NCBI RefSeq assembly: GCF_900111615.1
Contig: NZ_FOHU01000020.1
Span: 1-47,396 of the forward strand
Length of the DNA: 47,396 nucleotides
Direction of reading: 5' to 3'
Origin: Natronincola peptidivorans
Lineage (GTDB): Bacteria; Bacillota; Clostridia; Peptostreptococcales; Natronincolaceae
The translations under genes and the position numbers were made by a program. Each line of letters starts with the position of its first letter. Positions within the stretch are counted from its first letter, which is position 1. The notes under the pieces were generated by a model. It did not search any database, was not told the origin of the DNA, and saw nothing but the letters and a program-made list of their open reading frames with translations. Positions 32,588-42,400 of this stretch are shown here, one piece after another.

Positions 32588-33016
32588 ATGAAGGAAAAAA
32601 ACCATAATAACAGTAAAGTATTAAAGGTAATCAATATAGGCCAGTGTATTGGATGCTATAGCTGTATGCTTGCCTGTTCTACACAAGTATATAATAATTT
32701 TTCTTTGCAGAAAAGTGCAATAAGAGTTAAAACCAGTGGTGGATACCAAGGCAGAATGGTAATCAATATATGCAGAGGATGTATGGCTGGAGCATGTATT
32801 GCATCCTGTCCAAGCAATGCTTTGGAGGCAAGGGCAGGTGGAGGGGTGATCCTCCATAGAGAAGCCTGTATAGGTTGCAAAAAATGTATCTCTGCTTGTA
32901 TTGGAAGAGCCATTACATTTGATAAAGAAGAAAAGAAAGTAATCCTATGTAGGCAATGCGGAATTTGTGTTGATAGCTGTCCCCACCATGTGATTGATAT
33001 GGAGGAAGTACAATGA
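32588..33016 (+). CDS. Polyferredoxin-type electron-transfer subunit with four [4Fe-4S] sites
   Basis: Start at the ATG at 32588, 7 bases after AGGAG (ATG 32585 also possible). The 142-residue protein has sixteen cluster cysteines in four groups: CIGCYSCMLAC, CRGCMAGACIASCP, CIGCKKCISAC and CRQCGICVDSCP. Such proteins carry electrons from molybdenum or tungsten oxidoreductases. Its stop overlaps the start of the AOR gene by 4 bases (ATGA), so the two are translationally coupled and probably form one enzyme complex. Confidence 0.93.
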   Translation: MKEKNHNNSKVLKVINIGQCIGCYSCMLACSTQVYNNFSLQKSAIRVKTSGGYQGRMVINICRGCMAGACIASCPSNALEARAGGGVILHREACIGCKKCISACIGRAITFDKEEKKVILCRQCGICVDSCPHHVIDMEEVQ

Positions 33017-34758
33017 AGAAAAAAAACATGATGATTATGACAATAAATTTATCTTCAAGAGATGTACTGATAGAAGATAGAGAGGATTTAACAGGATATC
33101 TCGGTGGTGTGGCCTTGGCAACACAGCTTTTGAGGGAGCATGTTATGGTAGAAAAATCTTCTTTAGAGGAGATGCAGCCCATCATCTTTACAAAGGGACC
33201 CTTAAACACCATTTTTCCTGCAGTAACAAAGACCTGTAGTATGTTCAAGTCCCCCTTAACAGAAGAATTAGGAGAAAGCTATGGAGGGCTGAGAACAGCT
33301 TTAGCAATGGGTATGGCTGGACTAGATGGGATTGTTATTTTTGGAAAGGCAAAGGAACCAGTGTACATCCATATTGATGGAGAAAAGGCAGAGATGAAGG
33401 ATGCAAAGCCTTTATGGTATCAAAACACCGATGAGACTACACGACTTCTGCATGAACAGGTGGGTAGACCAGGTCTTCGCTCTATTTTAGCGATTGGGGA
33501 AGGGGGGATTAATCAAGTAAGATTTGCCAATGTAACCGTAGATACCTATAGACATTTTGGGAGACTAGGTTTAGGTTGTTTAATGGGGAGTAAAAACCTA
33601 AAGGCAATTGTCATTGAAGGAGAAAAAAGTCAGCCGGTGGAAGACCCTAAAAGCTATAGAAGCCTATACCGGGAAGTCTATAAGAAGGTAACAAAAACGG
33701 ATGTGATGGAGAAATATCATGGATTGGGGACATCCATAAATATAAGTCTGTTAAATGACCTAGGAGGGCTGCCTATCAATAACTTCCAAAAAACCTCTGA
33801 TGTTGGTGCCAAAGCCATTAGTGGAGAAAGCTTTGCACAGCATCGTTTGATTAAAAAAATTGCCTGCAGCGGCTGTCCCATAGGCTGTATTCATATTGCA
33901 TTACATAGAAAAAATTTTGGTGAGCCTTATGAATATGAAATGGCAACAGTTTCTTATGATCATGAGCTGATTTATAGCTTAGGCTCCATGATTGGAATAT
34001 GGTCTATGGATGGAATTCTGGAGCTGATAGAAACAGTGGAGCTGGCGGGATTAGACGCAATAACTACAGGGGTATTATTAAGCTGGATAACGGAGGCCTT
34101 TGATAAGGAAATCATATCAACGGAAGAAACCATTGTGAGGCCTAAGTTTGGAGATGTAGAAGGCTACAAGAAAATCATCCATCATCTTGTGAAGAGGTCA
34201 AATGATTTTTATGAAGAAGCCAGTACAGGAACCTACAGAGTTTCTAGGAGATATGGCGGTCAGGATTTTGCCATGGTGTTAGGAAAAAACGAAGTAGCAG
34301 GGTACCATACGGGTTATGGCAACATCATAGGCCAAGCTGTAGGTGCTAGACATTCACATTTAGACAATGCAGGCTATGCAATTGACCAAGAAAATCAGAA
34401 ATACAATCAGGAGGAAATGGTACAGAAGCTAATGGAGGAAGAAATCAATAGAAACTTCTTAAACAGCTTGGTGATATGTCTATTTGCCAGAAAGGTGTAT
34501 GATGATAAAACAGTAGTGAAGGCTTTAAATAGTATCGGATATGATTTTGATGAAAAAAAGCTGAAGGATTTGGGGTTAAAAACATTTTTAGAAAAAATTC
34601 GATTAAAAAAAGAAATGGGATTTCATTATAAAAAGACTTCTTTTCCTAAGAGATTTTTTGAAACCTCATGCTGTAATACAGTTATTAAAAAAGAAGAGGC
34701 AGAGGCTATACTAAATCTTTATTCAGAAGAGGTTGAAAAATTATTATCTCATACATAA
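33013..34758 (+). CDS. Aldehyde ferredoxin oxidoreductase-family tungsten enzyme
   Basis: A 581-residue AOR-family protein. Cysteines 285, 288 and 292 (ACSGCPIGC) and Cys489 reproduce the spacing of the [4Fe-4S] ligands of Pyrococcus AOR (288, 291, 295, 494). Pterin-binding stretches such as RLGLGCLMGSKNLKAI and the domain-1 segment LTGYLGGVALATQLL are present. The family oxidises aldehydes, or reduces acids, with a tungsto-bispterin. The exact substrate is open, since this is not the longest AOR type and works with its own polyferredoxin. The cofactor is probably made with the help of the moeA cluster at 16.8 kb. Confidence 0.9.
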   Translation: MKKKNMMIMTINLSSRDVLIEDREDLTGYLGGVALATQLLREHVMVEKSSLEEMQPIIFTKGPLNTIFPAVTKTCSMFKSPLTEELGESYGGLRTALAMGMAGLDGIVIFGKAKEPVYIHIDGEKAEMKDAKPLWYQNTDETTRLLHEQVGRPGLRSILAIGEGGINQVRFANVTVDTYRHFGRLGLGCLMGSKNLKAIVIEGEKSQPVEDPKSYRSLYREVYKKVTKTDVMEKYHGLGTSINISLLNDLGGLPINNFQKTSDVGAKAISGESFAQHRLIKKIACSGCPIGCIHIALHRKNFGEPYEYEMATVSYDHELIYSLGSMIGIWSMDGILELIETVELAGLDAITTGVLLSWITEAFDKEIISTEETIVRPKFGDVEGYKKIIHHLVKRSNDFYEEASTGTYRVSRRYGGQDFAMVLGKNEVAGYHTGYGNIIGQAVGARHSHLDNAGYAIDQENQKYNQEEMVQKLMEEEINRNFLNSLVICLFARKVYDDKTVVKALNSIGYDFDEKKLKDLGLKTFLEKIRLKKEMGFHYKKTSFPKRFFETSCCNTVIKKEEAEAILNLYSEEVEKLLSHT

Positions 34759-34811
34759 TTGGCTTTTTATTTGTAAAACTATGATTATAATTATAAAGGA
34801 GGTGTTATAGA

Positions 34812-35003
34812 ATGAATTTAGAAACAAAAGATATGATTACTAAAAAACTCTTAGACGCACAGGAGATGGTAAGAGATTTTGAAATGATGTCAAAGCATAC
34901 AAAGGATAAAGACGTGGCAAATGCTTTTAAGAACTTTGCTGAAGAGAGTGGAACACAGGCGAGAGCTCTTCAGGAATTAGCTGACAAGTATAGAAGAGAC
35001 TAA
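34812..35003 (+). CDS. Small helical hypothetical protein
   Basis: A 63-residue protein with AAGGAGG before the ATG, 53 bp after the AOR gene. The sequence is charged and helical (DMITKKLLDAQEMVRDFEMM ... NAFKNFAEESGTQARALQEL). Its heptad-like spacing could form a two-helix hairpin resembling a ferritin-like or DUF1657-like minimal domain; that likeness is weak. It may share the AOR transcript. Function unknown. Confidence 0.7.
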   Translation: MNLETKDMITKKLLDAQEMVRDFEMMSKHTKDKDVANAFKNFAEESGTQARALQELADKYRRD

Positions 35004-35028
35004 AAAGAGGCACCCACTACGTGCCTCA
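35004..35028 (+). terminator. Hairpin after the small helical gene
   Basis: GAGGCAC-CCACTAC-GTGCCTC, 7 perfect pairs; the following sequence is AT-rich but has no T run. Confidence 0.5.
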
Positions 35029-35064
35029 TACTATTGAAAAGCCTCCATCTTCTTCTTTGTTTTG

Positions 35065-35128
35065 AAAACCCTCAGCACCCTTACGTATTTATGATATACG
35101 TTGCGGTAGCCGGGTTTTCTTTTATTTT
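35065..35128 (+). terminator. Long-stem terminator, AAAACCC type
   Basis: AAAACCC (35065-35071) pairs with GGGTTTT (35112-35118); inside, ACGTAT (35083-35088) pairs with ATACGT (35096-35101). A CTTTTATTTT run follows. The same outer pattern recurs at 45163 and, broken, at 47032. Confidence 0.65.
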
Positions 35129-35139
35129 GAAAGATTCTT

Positions 35140-35168
35140 TTGTGAGAGATTTAAAAGCATGGTATAAT
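35140..35168 (+). promoter_or_regulatory. Promoter of the MocR-type regulator
   Basis: TTGTGA (35140-35145), 17 bases, perfect TATAAT (35163-35168); the ATG follows 44 bases later. Confidence 0.7.
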
Positions 35169-35211
35169 AAAGGAAATTGTATGGAAACATTTTAAGTGAT
35201 GGTGATAAAAC

Positions 35212-36714
35212 ATGAAAATATTTAACCAAATAAAATTAGATAAAGAGTCTTCCTCTCAGCATTTATATATTCAGCTATATAAAGCATTAAAGGACATGAT
35301 ATTAGAAGGAACACTGAAGAAAGGGGATCGATTGCCACCTATTAGAAAACTGTCAGATTTCTTAGAGGTTAACAATGTAACGGTTGTCAGCGCTTATCGA
35401 ATACTGGAAGAGGAAGGATTAGTTTATAAAAGAATCGGAAGTGGCACCTATGTAGCCGCTGATTCCTATGAAAAGGAAAGTATTAAGAACTATTCCCAAG
35501 AATTGATGGAGGATGACTATAATCAGGCTCCTATGATAGATCAAGGGCATATTCAGCTGGAGGAAGATATGATTAACTTCGCCAGCGCTACTCCTTCTCC
35601 AAATCTATTTCCGGTAGATGATTTTAAAAAGGTACTGAATGAAGTACTGGACCGTGATAAGGGGTTGGCCTTCGGCTATCAAGAAAGCCAAGGATACTAC
35701 CCTCTAAGAGTTGCTTTAAAGGAGTATATAAGCATCTATGATATACATACAGAAGAAAATAATATACAGATCATTTCTGGGGCTCAGCAGGGAATAGATA
35801 TTATTGCTAAAGGCATGTTAAACTATGGAGATTATGTACTGATTGAAAGTCCTTCCTATACAGGGGCCATGGCTGTTTTTCAATCTAGGGGTGCTAAAAT
35901 AATCGATATACCTTTAGAGGATGATGGGTTAAATCTTGAAAGTCTTGAAAAGAAAATCATTACCTATCAACCAAAGTTCTTATATATCATGCCAAACTTT
36001 CAAAATCCTACTGGTATCTCTTATAGCTTACAAAAAAAGAGTAAAATAATTAAAATTGCAGAAAAATACAATTTATTGATAGTAGAAGATGATTATCTTA
36101 GTGACTTAAATTTCTATGCTGATGATAATAAAACCTTAAAAAGCTTGGATAAAAATGACCTTGTTATCTATATAAAAAGCTTTTCAAAAATTTTTATGCC
36201 TGGGCTAAGACTAGGATTTTTAGTAGTACCTAAAGCACTTTCTGAAGAGGTTTTGATGGCGAAGCATGCTACTGATATCTCTACTTCTGGCTTGCTTCAG
36301 AGAGCTTTACAGCTATACCTGCAAAAAGGCATTTGGAAGCAACATATTAGATACATGGAGGAGCAATATAGAGAGCGGTTTGAAATTATGACAAAATGTA
36401 TTGTGGAGTTTATGCCAGAAAATGTGGAATACACGTTACCCAAAGGAGGCGTAAACTTTTGGTTAAAATTGCCTGATGGATTATCCTCTAAGGAGCTATA
36501 TGAAATAGCGGTAAAGGAAAACATTGTTTTTGCTCCAGGAAACTTATTTTTCTTAAATAATAAAAATACTTCCTATTTTCGTCTCAGCATGGCAGCGGTG
36601 GATAATAAGGAAATTGAATATGGTATAAAAAAATTGAGTAGCTTGATTAACAATTTGCTGAAACCAAAGAACAAAGGATACATTCAACCGAATCAATATA
36701 CACCAATCTTATAA
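35212..36714 (+). CDS. MocR/GabR-type transcription regulator (GntR helix-turn-helix plus aminotransferase-like domain)
   Basis: A 500-residue protein. Residues 10-80 form a GntR winged helix (LKKGDRLPPIRKLSDFLEVN, TVVSAYRILEEEGLVYKRIGSGTYV). Residues 110-480 are a fold-type I aminotransferase-like domain with the PLP lysine Lys326 in KSFSKIFMPGLRLGF and the phosphate/ring contacts ISGAQQGID and MPNFQNPTGIS. Such proteins use bound PLP to sense amines or vitamin B6 and often control adjacent or divergent metabolic genes. The neighbours here give no clear target. Confidence 0.9.
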   Translation: MKIFNQIKLDKESSSQHLYIQLYKALKDMILEGTLKKGDRLPPIRKLSDFLEVNNVTVVSAYRILEEEGLVYKRIGSGTYVAADSYEKESIKNYSQELMEDDYNQAPMIDQGHIQLEEDMINFASATPSPNLFPVDDFKKVLNEVLDRDKGLAFGYQESQGYYPLRVALKEYISIYDIHTEENNIQIISGAQQGIDIIAKGMLNYGDYVLIESPSYTGAMAVFQSRGAKIIDIPLEDDGLNLESLEKKIITYQPKFLYIMPNFQNPTGISYSLQKKSKIIKIAEKYNLLIVEDDYLSDLNFYADDNKTLKSLDKNDLVIYIKSFSKIFMPGLRLGFLVVPKALSEEVLMAKHATDISTSGLLQRALQLYLQKGIWKQHIRYMEEQYRERFEIMTKCIVEFMPENVEYTLPKGGVNFWLKLPDGLSSKELYEIAVKENIVFAPGNLFFLNNKNTSYFRLSMAAVDNKEIEYGIKKLSSLINNLLKPKNKGYIQPNQYTPIL

Positions 36715-36770
36715 CATACTTATTATTATGGGAAAGTAAAACTAGGGATACAATAAAGTGAGGGAATATC

Positions 36771-37661
36771 ATGGAAAAAATACAAGTAATATGCAATCCT
36801 AATGCAGGCAGGCAAATCGTTCAAAAAAATATACCCAAATTAGTAGAAGTTTTAAATGAGGATGCAAATAGAGAGGTAGATATATATTATACTTCAAAAA
36901 AATTTGATGCAAGAAATAAAGCTGAAAAAAGCTGTTATAATCAATATGATTTAATTATCACTATTGGTGGGGATGGTACTGTAAATGAAGTCATTAATGG
37001 AATGATGCAAAGTGATAAAAAACCAAAGCTTGCCATATATCCTGCTGGAACAGTAAATGATTTTGGCACCTACTTAAAAATACCACGAAATATTGAGGAA
37101 TTCGGTAAAATGCTCATTCGCAATAACAGCACTAAAGTAGATGTTGGGGTAAGCGGAGATAGATATTTCTTAAATGTTGCTGCTGCTGGATTGCTGCCGG
37201 AGGTTGCTCATAAGGTATCATCTGAAGCAAAAACAGTATTAGGAAAATTTGCTTACTATATTGAAGGTATTAAAGAATTTTCTAAACAATTATTTAAACC
37301 AATGAGAGTGAAATTATACATCAATGGCAAAGAAGAAGAAAAGGAAATACTCTTTTTTATTTTAGCCAATAGTCCATCTGTCGGGGGTTTTAGTTATTTA
37401 GTTCCTGAAGCTAGGATTGATGATGGGTATTTAGATTTGTTGATGGTAGAGTATAGTCAACTGAAGGATGTAGCAGGGATGTTTATTAAAGCTCTTACAG
37501 GAAATCATGCAAATCATCCAGCATTAAAATATCTTCAAGTACAGGAGATTTCTATTTTAACGGACAATAGGATAGATTTAGACTTAGACGGAGAATTAGG
37601 AGGATCTTTGCCTGCAAGCTTTAAGGTTGAAAAACAAGCCTTAGAGATAATTATACCGTGA
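36771..37661 (+). CDS. Diacylglycerol/lipid kinase family protein (YegS/BmrU type)
   Basis: A 296-residue cytoplasmic lipid kinase. The nucleotide-binding GGDGTVNEV motif is at residues 66-74. Other family signatures are CNPNAGR near the start, YPAGTVNDFGTYLKIPRN, and LDGELGG near the end. It phosphorylates diacylglycerol or a related lipid. GTGAGGG precedes the ATG. It follows the MocR-type gene by 56 bp and may be read from it, although no functional link is evident. Confidence 0.9.
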   Translation: MEKIQVICNPNAGRQIVQKNIPKLVEVLNEDANREVDIYYTSKKFDARNKAEKSCYNQYDLIITIGGDGTVNEVINGMMQSDKKPKLAIYPAGTVNDFGTYLKIPRNIEEFGKMLIRNNSTKVDVGVSGDRYFLNVAAAGLLPEVAHKVSSEAKTVLGKFAYYIEGIKEFSKQLFKPMRVKLYINGKEEEKEILFFILANSPSVGGFSYLVPEARIDDGYLDLLMVEYSQLKDVAGMFIKALTGNHANHPALKYLQVQEISILTDNRIDLDLDGELGGSLPASFKVEKQALEIIIP

Positions 37662-37736
37662 TAGGGAAGGTGCTAAAAATATTGATACATAGAATCACAG
37701 GTTTTGTGTAGGATACATTTCATAAAACAAAAAATA

Positions 37737-37764
37737 AAAAAGGTTGAGGATTTCTCAACCTTTT
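37737..37764. terminator. Terminator between lipid kinase and bactofilin genes
   Basis: AAAAAGGTTGAG-GATTT-CTCAACCTTTT, perfect stem overlapping the end of the bactofilin gene. T runs occur on both sides, so it may serve both convergent units. Confidence 0.8.
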
Positions 37765-38171
37765 ACTACATTCAATTTATTATTTTCTAACTCCTTGCGA
37801 TTATCTACTGCAGATTGCTGTGTCATAGTACACTTGCCTTCAAAGAAGGCGTCTTCATCTACGATAAAGGTTTTAGCTTTAACATCTCCTAGGATCCTTC
37901 CAGTGGAGGTGATACGTAGCTGTTCTGAAGCAGTTATATTTCCGTCTACTTTACCAGCAGCAATGATATTGACAGCATAGATATTACCAGCAATGACAGC
38001 TGTTTCTCCTAAATATACATCTCCTTTAATTGAAACTTCCCCTCGAACTTCTCCATCAATCCGAATGGTACCATCACCTTTTAACTGTCCCTCGAAGCTG
38101 GTGTTTTTTCCAATAATTGTATTAAATTTTTCTTGACTGATATTTTCTGAACCTTGCTTTTTATTAAACAT
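37755..38171 (-). CDS. Bactofilin (polymer-forming cytoskeletal protein)
   Basis: A 138-residue protein. A central DUF583/bactofilin beta-helix (about residues 17-110) is built of short repeats with glycine turns (FEGQLKGDGTIRIDGEVRGE, VSIKGDVYLGE, GKVDGNITASEQLRI). Disordered charged ends flank it, as in the family. Bactofilins polymerise without nucleotides and organise cell-wall enzymes. AGGAGG sets the ATG. The upstream gene, 22 bases away, encodes an M23 peptidase, the partner most often seen with bactofilins. Confidence 0.93.
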   Translation of the reverse strand: MFNKKQGSENISQEKFNTIIGKNTSFEGQLKGDGTIRIDGEVRGEVSIKGDVYLGETAVIAGNIYAVNIIAAGKVDGNITASEQLRITSTGRILGDVKAKTFIVDEDAFFEGKCTMTQQSAVDNRKELENNKLNVVKG

Positions 38172-38193
38172 AAGTTTTCCTCCTAATAATCAT

Positions 38194-39120
38194 TTAATCT
38201 TTCAATAACTCCATTGGATCAATCGGCTCACCATGCTTTCGTACCTCAAAATGCACATGAGGACCAGTACTTCGACCAGTACTACCCATTTTTGCGATAA
38301 CATCGCCCTCTTTTACATGCTGTCCCACACTTACAAGATTTTCCCTGTTATGTGCATAAACAGATACATAGCCATTTCCATGCGATACTATAACCATTCT
38401 ACCATAGCTTCCATTGTAGCCAGAATAAGTAACTACACCACTGCCGGCGGCTAATATATCCGTATTGTGTACATTAGCGATATCTATGCCACTATGAAAT
38501 TCCCTTCGTCGATTGATTGGAGAGATTCTATAGCCAAATCCCGAAGTAATACGGCCTATTGCTGGTTGTAGATTAGGCAATGCATCAAGATAATCCAGTT
38601 GCTTTTCTACATCATCCACCAATTGACTCATGGTTTCTTTTTGTTTTTCAATCAGTATTTCTAGATATTCCATATCTTCCTCGTACTCTTCTATGTAGGA
38701 GGGAGAACGCTGATAGGAACGAGATACCAAGAAAAATGGTTCCTCTAATTTGTTTGAAGTCTCTTGTGTATCTAGACCTACGATGTCTAAGACATGTTTT
38801 TTCAGCTCATTTAAACTAAAGAGCTGTTTTTCTATCTCAGCAGAGCGTTGTGTGAGAAAAGTGATTTCACTAGCTTGTCTCATATTTTCTTCTTCTAAAA
38901 CCATCACATTGGCCCTAGCTACATGGAGCTGTTTTTGTGTACTTAATAGTGTGCTTGATGAAATAGCAGTTACTATTAAGGTAATAATAATGCAGGACAA
39001 TGTAAATAGAGGAATCCAGGAAGGAATTGTAAACTCCATAATTTTCCCAGTTGAATTTGGAATGATCATAAAGGTAAGCTTCTTTTTTTTGATGCGATTT
39101 AAATGCTGAAACTTTTTCAT
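38194..39120 (-). CDS. M23-family peptidoglycan endopeptidase, membrane-anchored
   Basis: Start at the ATG at 39120, with GGGAGGG upstream. The 308-residue protein has a membrane anchor (about residues 32-54), a coiled-coil region (about 60-170), then a LytM/M23 domain. The zinc-site pieces are RREFHSGIDIAN and GPHVHFEVRKHG (HxH). It cuts peptide cross-links in the wall. It forms an operon with the bactofilin gene, so bactofilin probably positions it (known for Myxococcus and Helicobacter pairs). Confidence 0.92.
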   Translation of the reverse strand: MKKFQHLNRIKKKKLTFMIIPNSTGKIMEFTIPSWIPLFTLSCIIITLIVTAISSSTLLSTQKQLHVARANVMVLEEENMRQASEITFLTQRSAEIEKQLFSLNELKKHVLDIVGLDTQETSNKLEEPFFLVSRSYQRSPSYIEEYEEDMEYLEILIEKQKETMSQLVDDVEKQLDYLDALPNLQPAIGRITSGFGYRISPINRRREFHSGIDIANVHNTDILAAGSGVVTYSGYNGSYGRMVIVSHGNGYVSVYAHNRENLVSVGQHVKEGDVIAKMGSTGRSTGPHVHFEVRKHGEPIDPMELLKD

Positions 39121-39172
39121 AAATACCCTCCCAAAATAGCACATGAATAGTTCTTATATTTTTTATTCTATA

Positions 39173-39201
39173 ATTATACCAAAAACCCTGCATAAAATGA
39201 A
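39173..39201 (-). promoter_or_regulatory. Promoter of the M23-bactofilin operon
   Basis: On the minus strand TTCATT (39201-39196), 17 bases, perfect TATAAT (39178-39173). Confidence 0.5.
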
Positions 39202-39418
39202 ATCTTTTCCTTTATAAATATATATTGGTTTAAAGGATGAGCTTAGAAGGAATGGATAAAGATTTAAATAATATTGTAAAATTCAAAAAATATTCACAAT
39301 TAATTATGAAAATTATGGTAGAATGAAAGAATAATGGAAATTAAAATGCACATATCCTAGAAGCATCTAATGGAAGATGAGTTTTGTTTATGGATGCTCT
39401 AGAGAAAGGAGGAGTCCT

Positions 39419-42400
39419 ATGAAACTAATCAATAATCGATATAAAATTGAAACCTGTGTAGATAAAAATGAAGCTGAATATGTCGCAACGGATTTATTCA
39501 AAAAAGATAGAAAAATGTTAATCTATATTGTAGAAAATAATAGTTTTACAAAAGAGTTTTTGAAGTATTGTATTGATAACTTTTATAAAGTCTCCTCCCT
39601 GAATCATTCCAATATCCTTTCTGTTTATAGTTTTGGCATTGTTGAATCTATTGATGATAAGCCTAACCATGATGATTTATATTACTATACAACAGAGTAT
39701 ATTGATAAAGAAAGTACTATATTGGCGAAGAACAAAACTCATCAAGAAATAGTTTTACATTGCTATAAACAACTTTTCTCATGCCTGCAGTATTTGCATT
39801 TCCATGGGATTATTTATAAACTAATAAATTTGGAAACATTATTCTTTTATCAGCCACAGCAACAGTTGAAATTCTTAGATCTAATAACCATTAAGAAAAA
39901 AGAAATGGAAAAGAAATATATAGAATCTGATTTAGCATATTTTACAGCCCCAGAGCTGACCTATGGTATTGAGGTTGGAGAGTATACGGATATATATTCT
40001 TTAGGGGTGTTTTTGTATTACATGCACACAGGTAAGGAATTCTATCATACCCAATTATTAAATAAGATTAAAGATACTTATTCTAACCCAGAAAAACAGT
40101 GGGAGTATGATTTTTTTTCCATCATAAAAATTATGACAAATCTTGACTTTACAGAAAGAATGCAAAGTGTTTATGAGACAAATGAAAAAATTGCAAACTT
40201 GTTTGGCATTCAGGAGAAACTGGAAAATAAAAAAGAGTTAGAGGTATTAAACTTTAAAACGCCTATTACTGGTAGAGAAGCAGAATTACAGCAAGTATTT
40301 TATGCTACTAAACTTAAAGAAGGAAGAATAAGGAAAACACAGTATAATTTATTGTTGATCCATGGAGCCAGTGGAATTGGGAAAACAAGATTTCTCAATG
40401 AAGTTATTTATAGAATGAGATTAGAAAAATATAAAAGCTTTAATACTAGTATTACCACCCCAAAAGATAGCTTTTTTAGTGTAATGCCTGTATTGCTAAG
40501 AAGAATGCTGAAGGAAGCAACACCCACTCTTATTGAGAAATATGGAAATGATTTAGTAAAGTTAATTCCTGAAATTAGAACAAACAAAAATCTTCAGCAT
40601 ATAAGAGAACTGCCTGAAGAAAAGGAGCTATTGAGACTATATGACAGAGTAGCTAACTTCATTATTGCTTTAACCACCGATAAACCTAGTATCATTACAA
40701 TAGATAATATAGATGTGGGTGATTTATCTATAATAAAGTTCATAGATTATTTTGTGAACTTAAATATACTAAAACAATCTCCTGTGTGGTTTGTTGTAAC
40801 CTTTAATGAAGAGACCTATAGATATATTGCTATAGAGGCATATGTAGATAAATGGAAAAAAAGAAACACAACAATGGAAATAAAGCTAGGAAGTTTAACA
40901 CTAGAAGAAACAGCCGAAATAATACAAAACATATTAGGCTGGAATAAAAGGCCTCTGGGCTTCGCTTCGGAAGTAGTAAAAGAAACAGAAGGAAACCCTT
41001 ATGTAGTAGAAGAAATGCTAAAGGCAATGTTAGGGGAAAACTTATTAAAAGTGGATTGGGACTCAAAAAATAGAAGACATATATGGCGAAAAACCTTTGA
41101 TCATTATTCAAAGCCAAGGTTTTCTAATATTTTTGATAAAGCATTACTAAAGCAAATAGAATCTGCTAATGAGTTGCAAAAAAGAGTCTTAGAAACCATA
41201 TCTATTTTCAAAACAGCTGTGTCCCTGGAAACCATTAATAGGATGCTAGGAGAAAAACAGGATTATTCACCTTATCTAGAAGAGTTAGTGCAATTAAAAA
41301 TATTAAATGAAAAACTAGAGGACTGGGGATATACCTATGGTTTCTATAGTAAACAGCTAAAGCATTACATATACAACAATATCAACAAAACAATTAAGGT
41401 AAGCATGCATATAGCAGCTAGTAGGATTTTAGAGGATCTCTATAAAAAAGAAGCAAGGGAAAACAAGGATGAGTTAATATATCATTTGATACAGGCTAAT
41501 CAAAGAGATAAAGCTATAGGCTACTGTATAGAATCAGGAGACGGCATGTATCGTCTAAAAGTTTATACACAGGCAATGTATTTTTATGATAGAGCCTATA
41601 AACTATTTGAACCATCCTACGATGAAAGAAAAATCCAAATTATCATTAAGCTAGCAAATGCATATCAAAAACAAGGCAATAATGAAAAAGCAATTCATTA
41701 TTATAAAGAAGCTATTATGCTTGCTGGGAAATACAATGATATATATACGATGATCGATGCAACCAATAAAATGGGACATATTTATCTCCTTAGAAATGAA
41801 ACAGATATTGCAATTGACTATTTGGAAAAGAATACTGTTATGGCTACTAAGCATAAGAACCATGACGGGTTATTGGAGGCTGGGTATTTACTAAGTAATG
41901 GTTATATAAATACTGGAAAATTAACAAAAGCTGAAGTCATATGTGAGGATCACCTCAAATTAGCTAATCAATACCAAAGCAATGGATACATAGGATTATT
42001 TCTAAGTCAGAAGGGGCTGATAAGACATTTAAAAAACAATCCCGTTCATGCCATAAAGCTATTTAAGGATAGTGTTACTTATTTTGAAAAAGCCAACAGA
42101 AAGCAGGATGCTGGAAAAACCTTAAATAATATTGGCAACGTATTTTTAGATTATTTTCAAGATAGTAAAAATGCAAAAAAATATTTTGAGAGAGCCCTAG
42201 CCATCGCACAGCAATTTGATGATTTTGAAGTAATGGTAAGAAGTTATCAAGGTATTGCTACTGCATACATGCTGGAGGATGAATATAAAAAAGCTGTAGA
42301 TTTATTAAGGAAAAATATTGAATTATCCTTTGGACTACAGGATGAGAGTATTAGATTTCTAGGTTATCTGAGTACTATAGATTGCTATAGATCTATGGGA

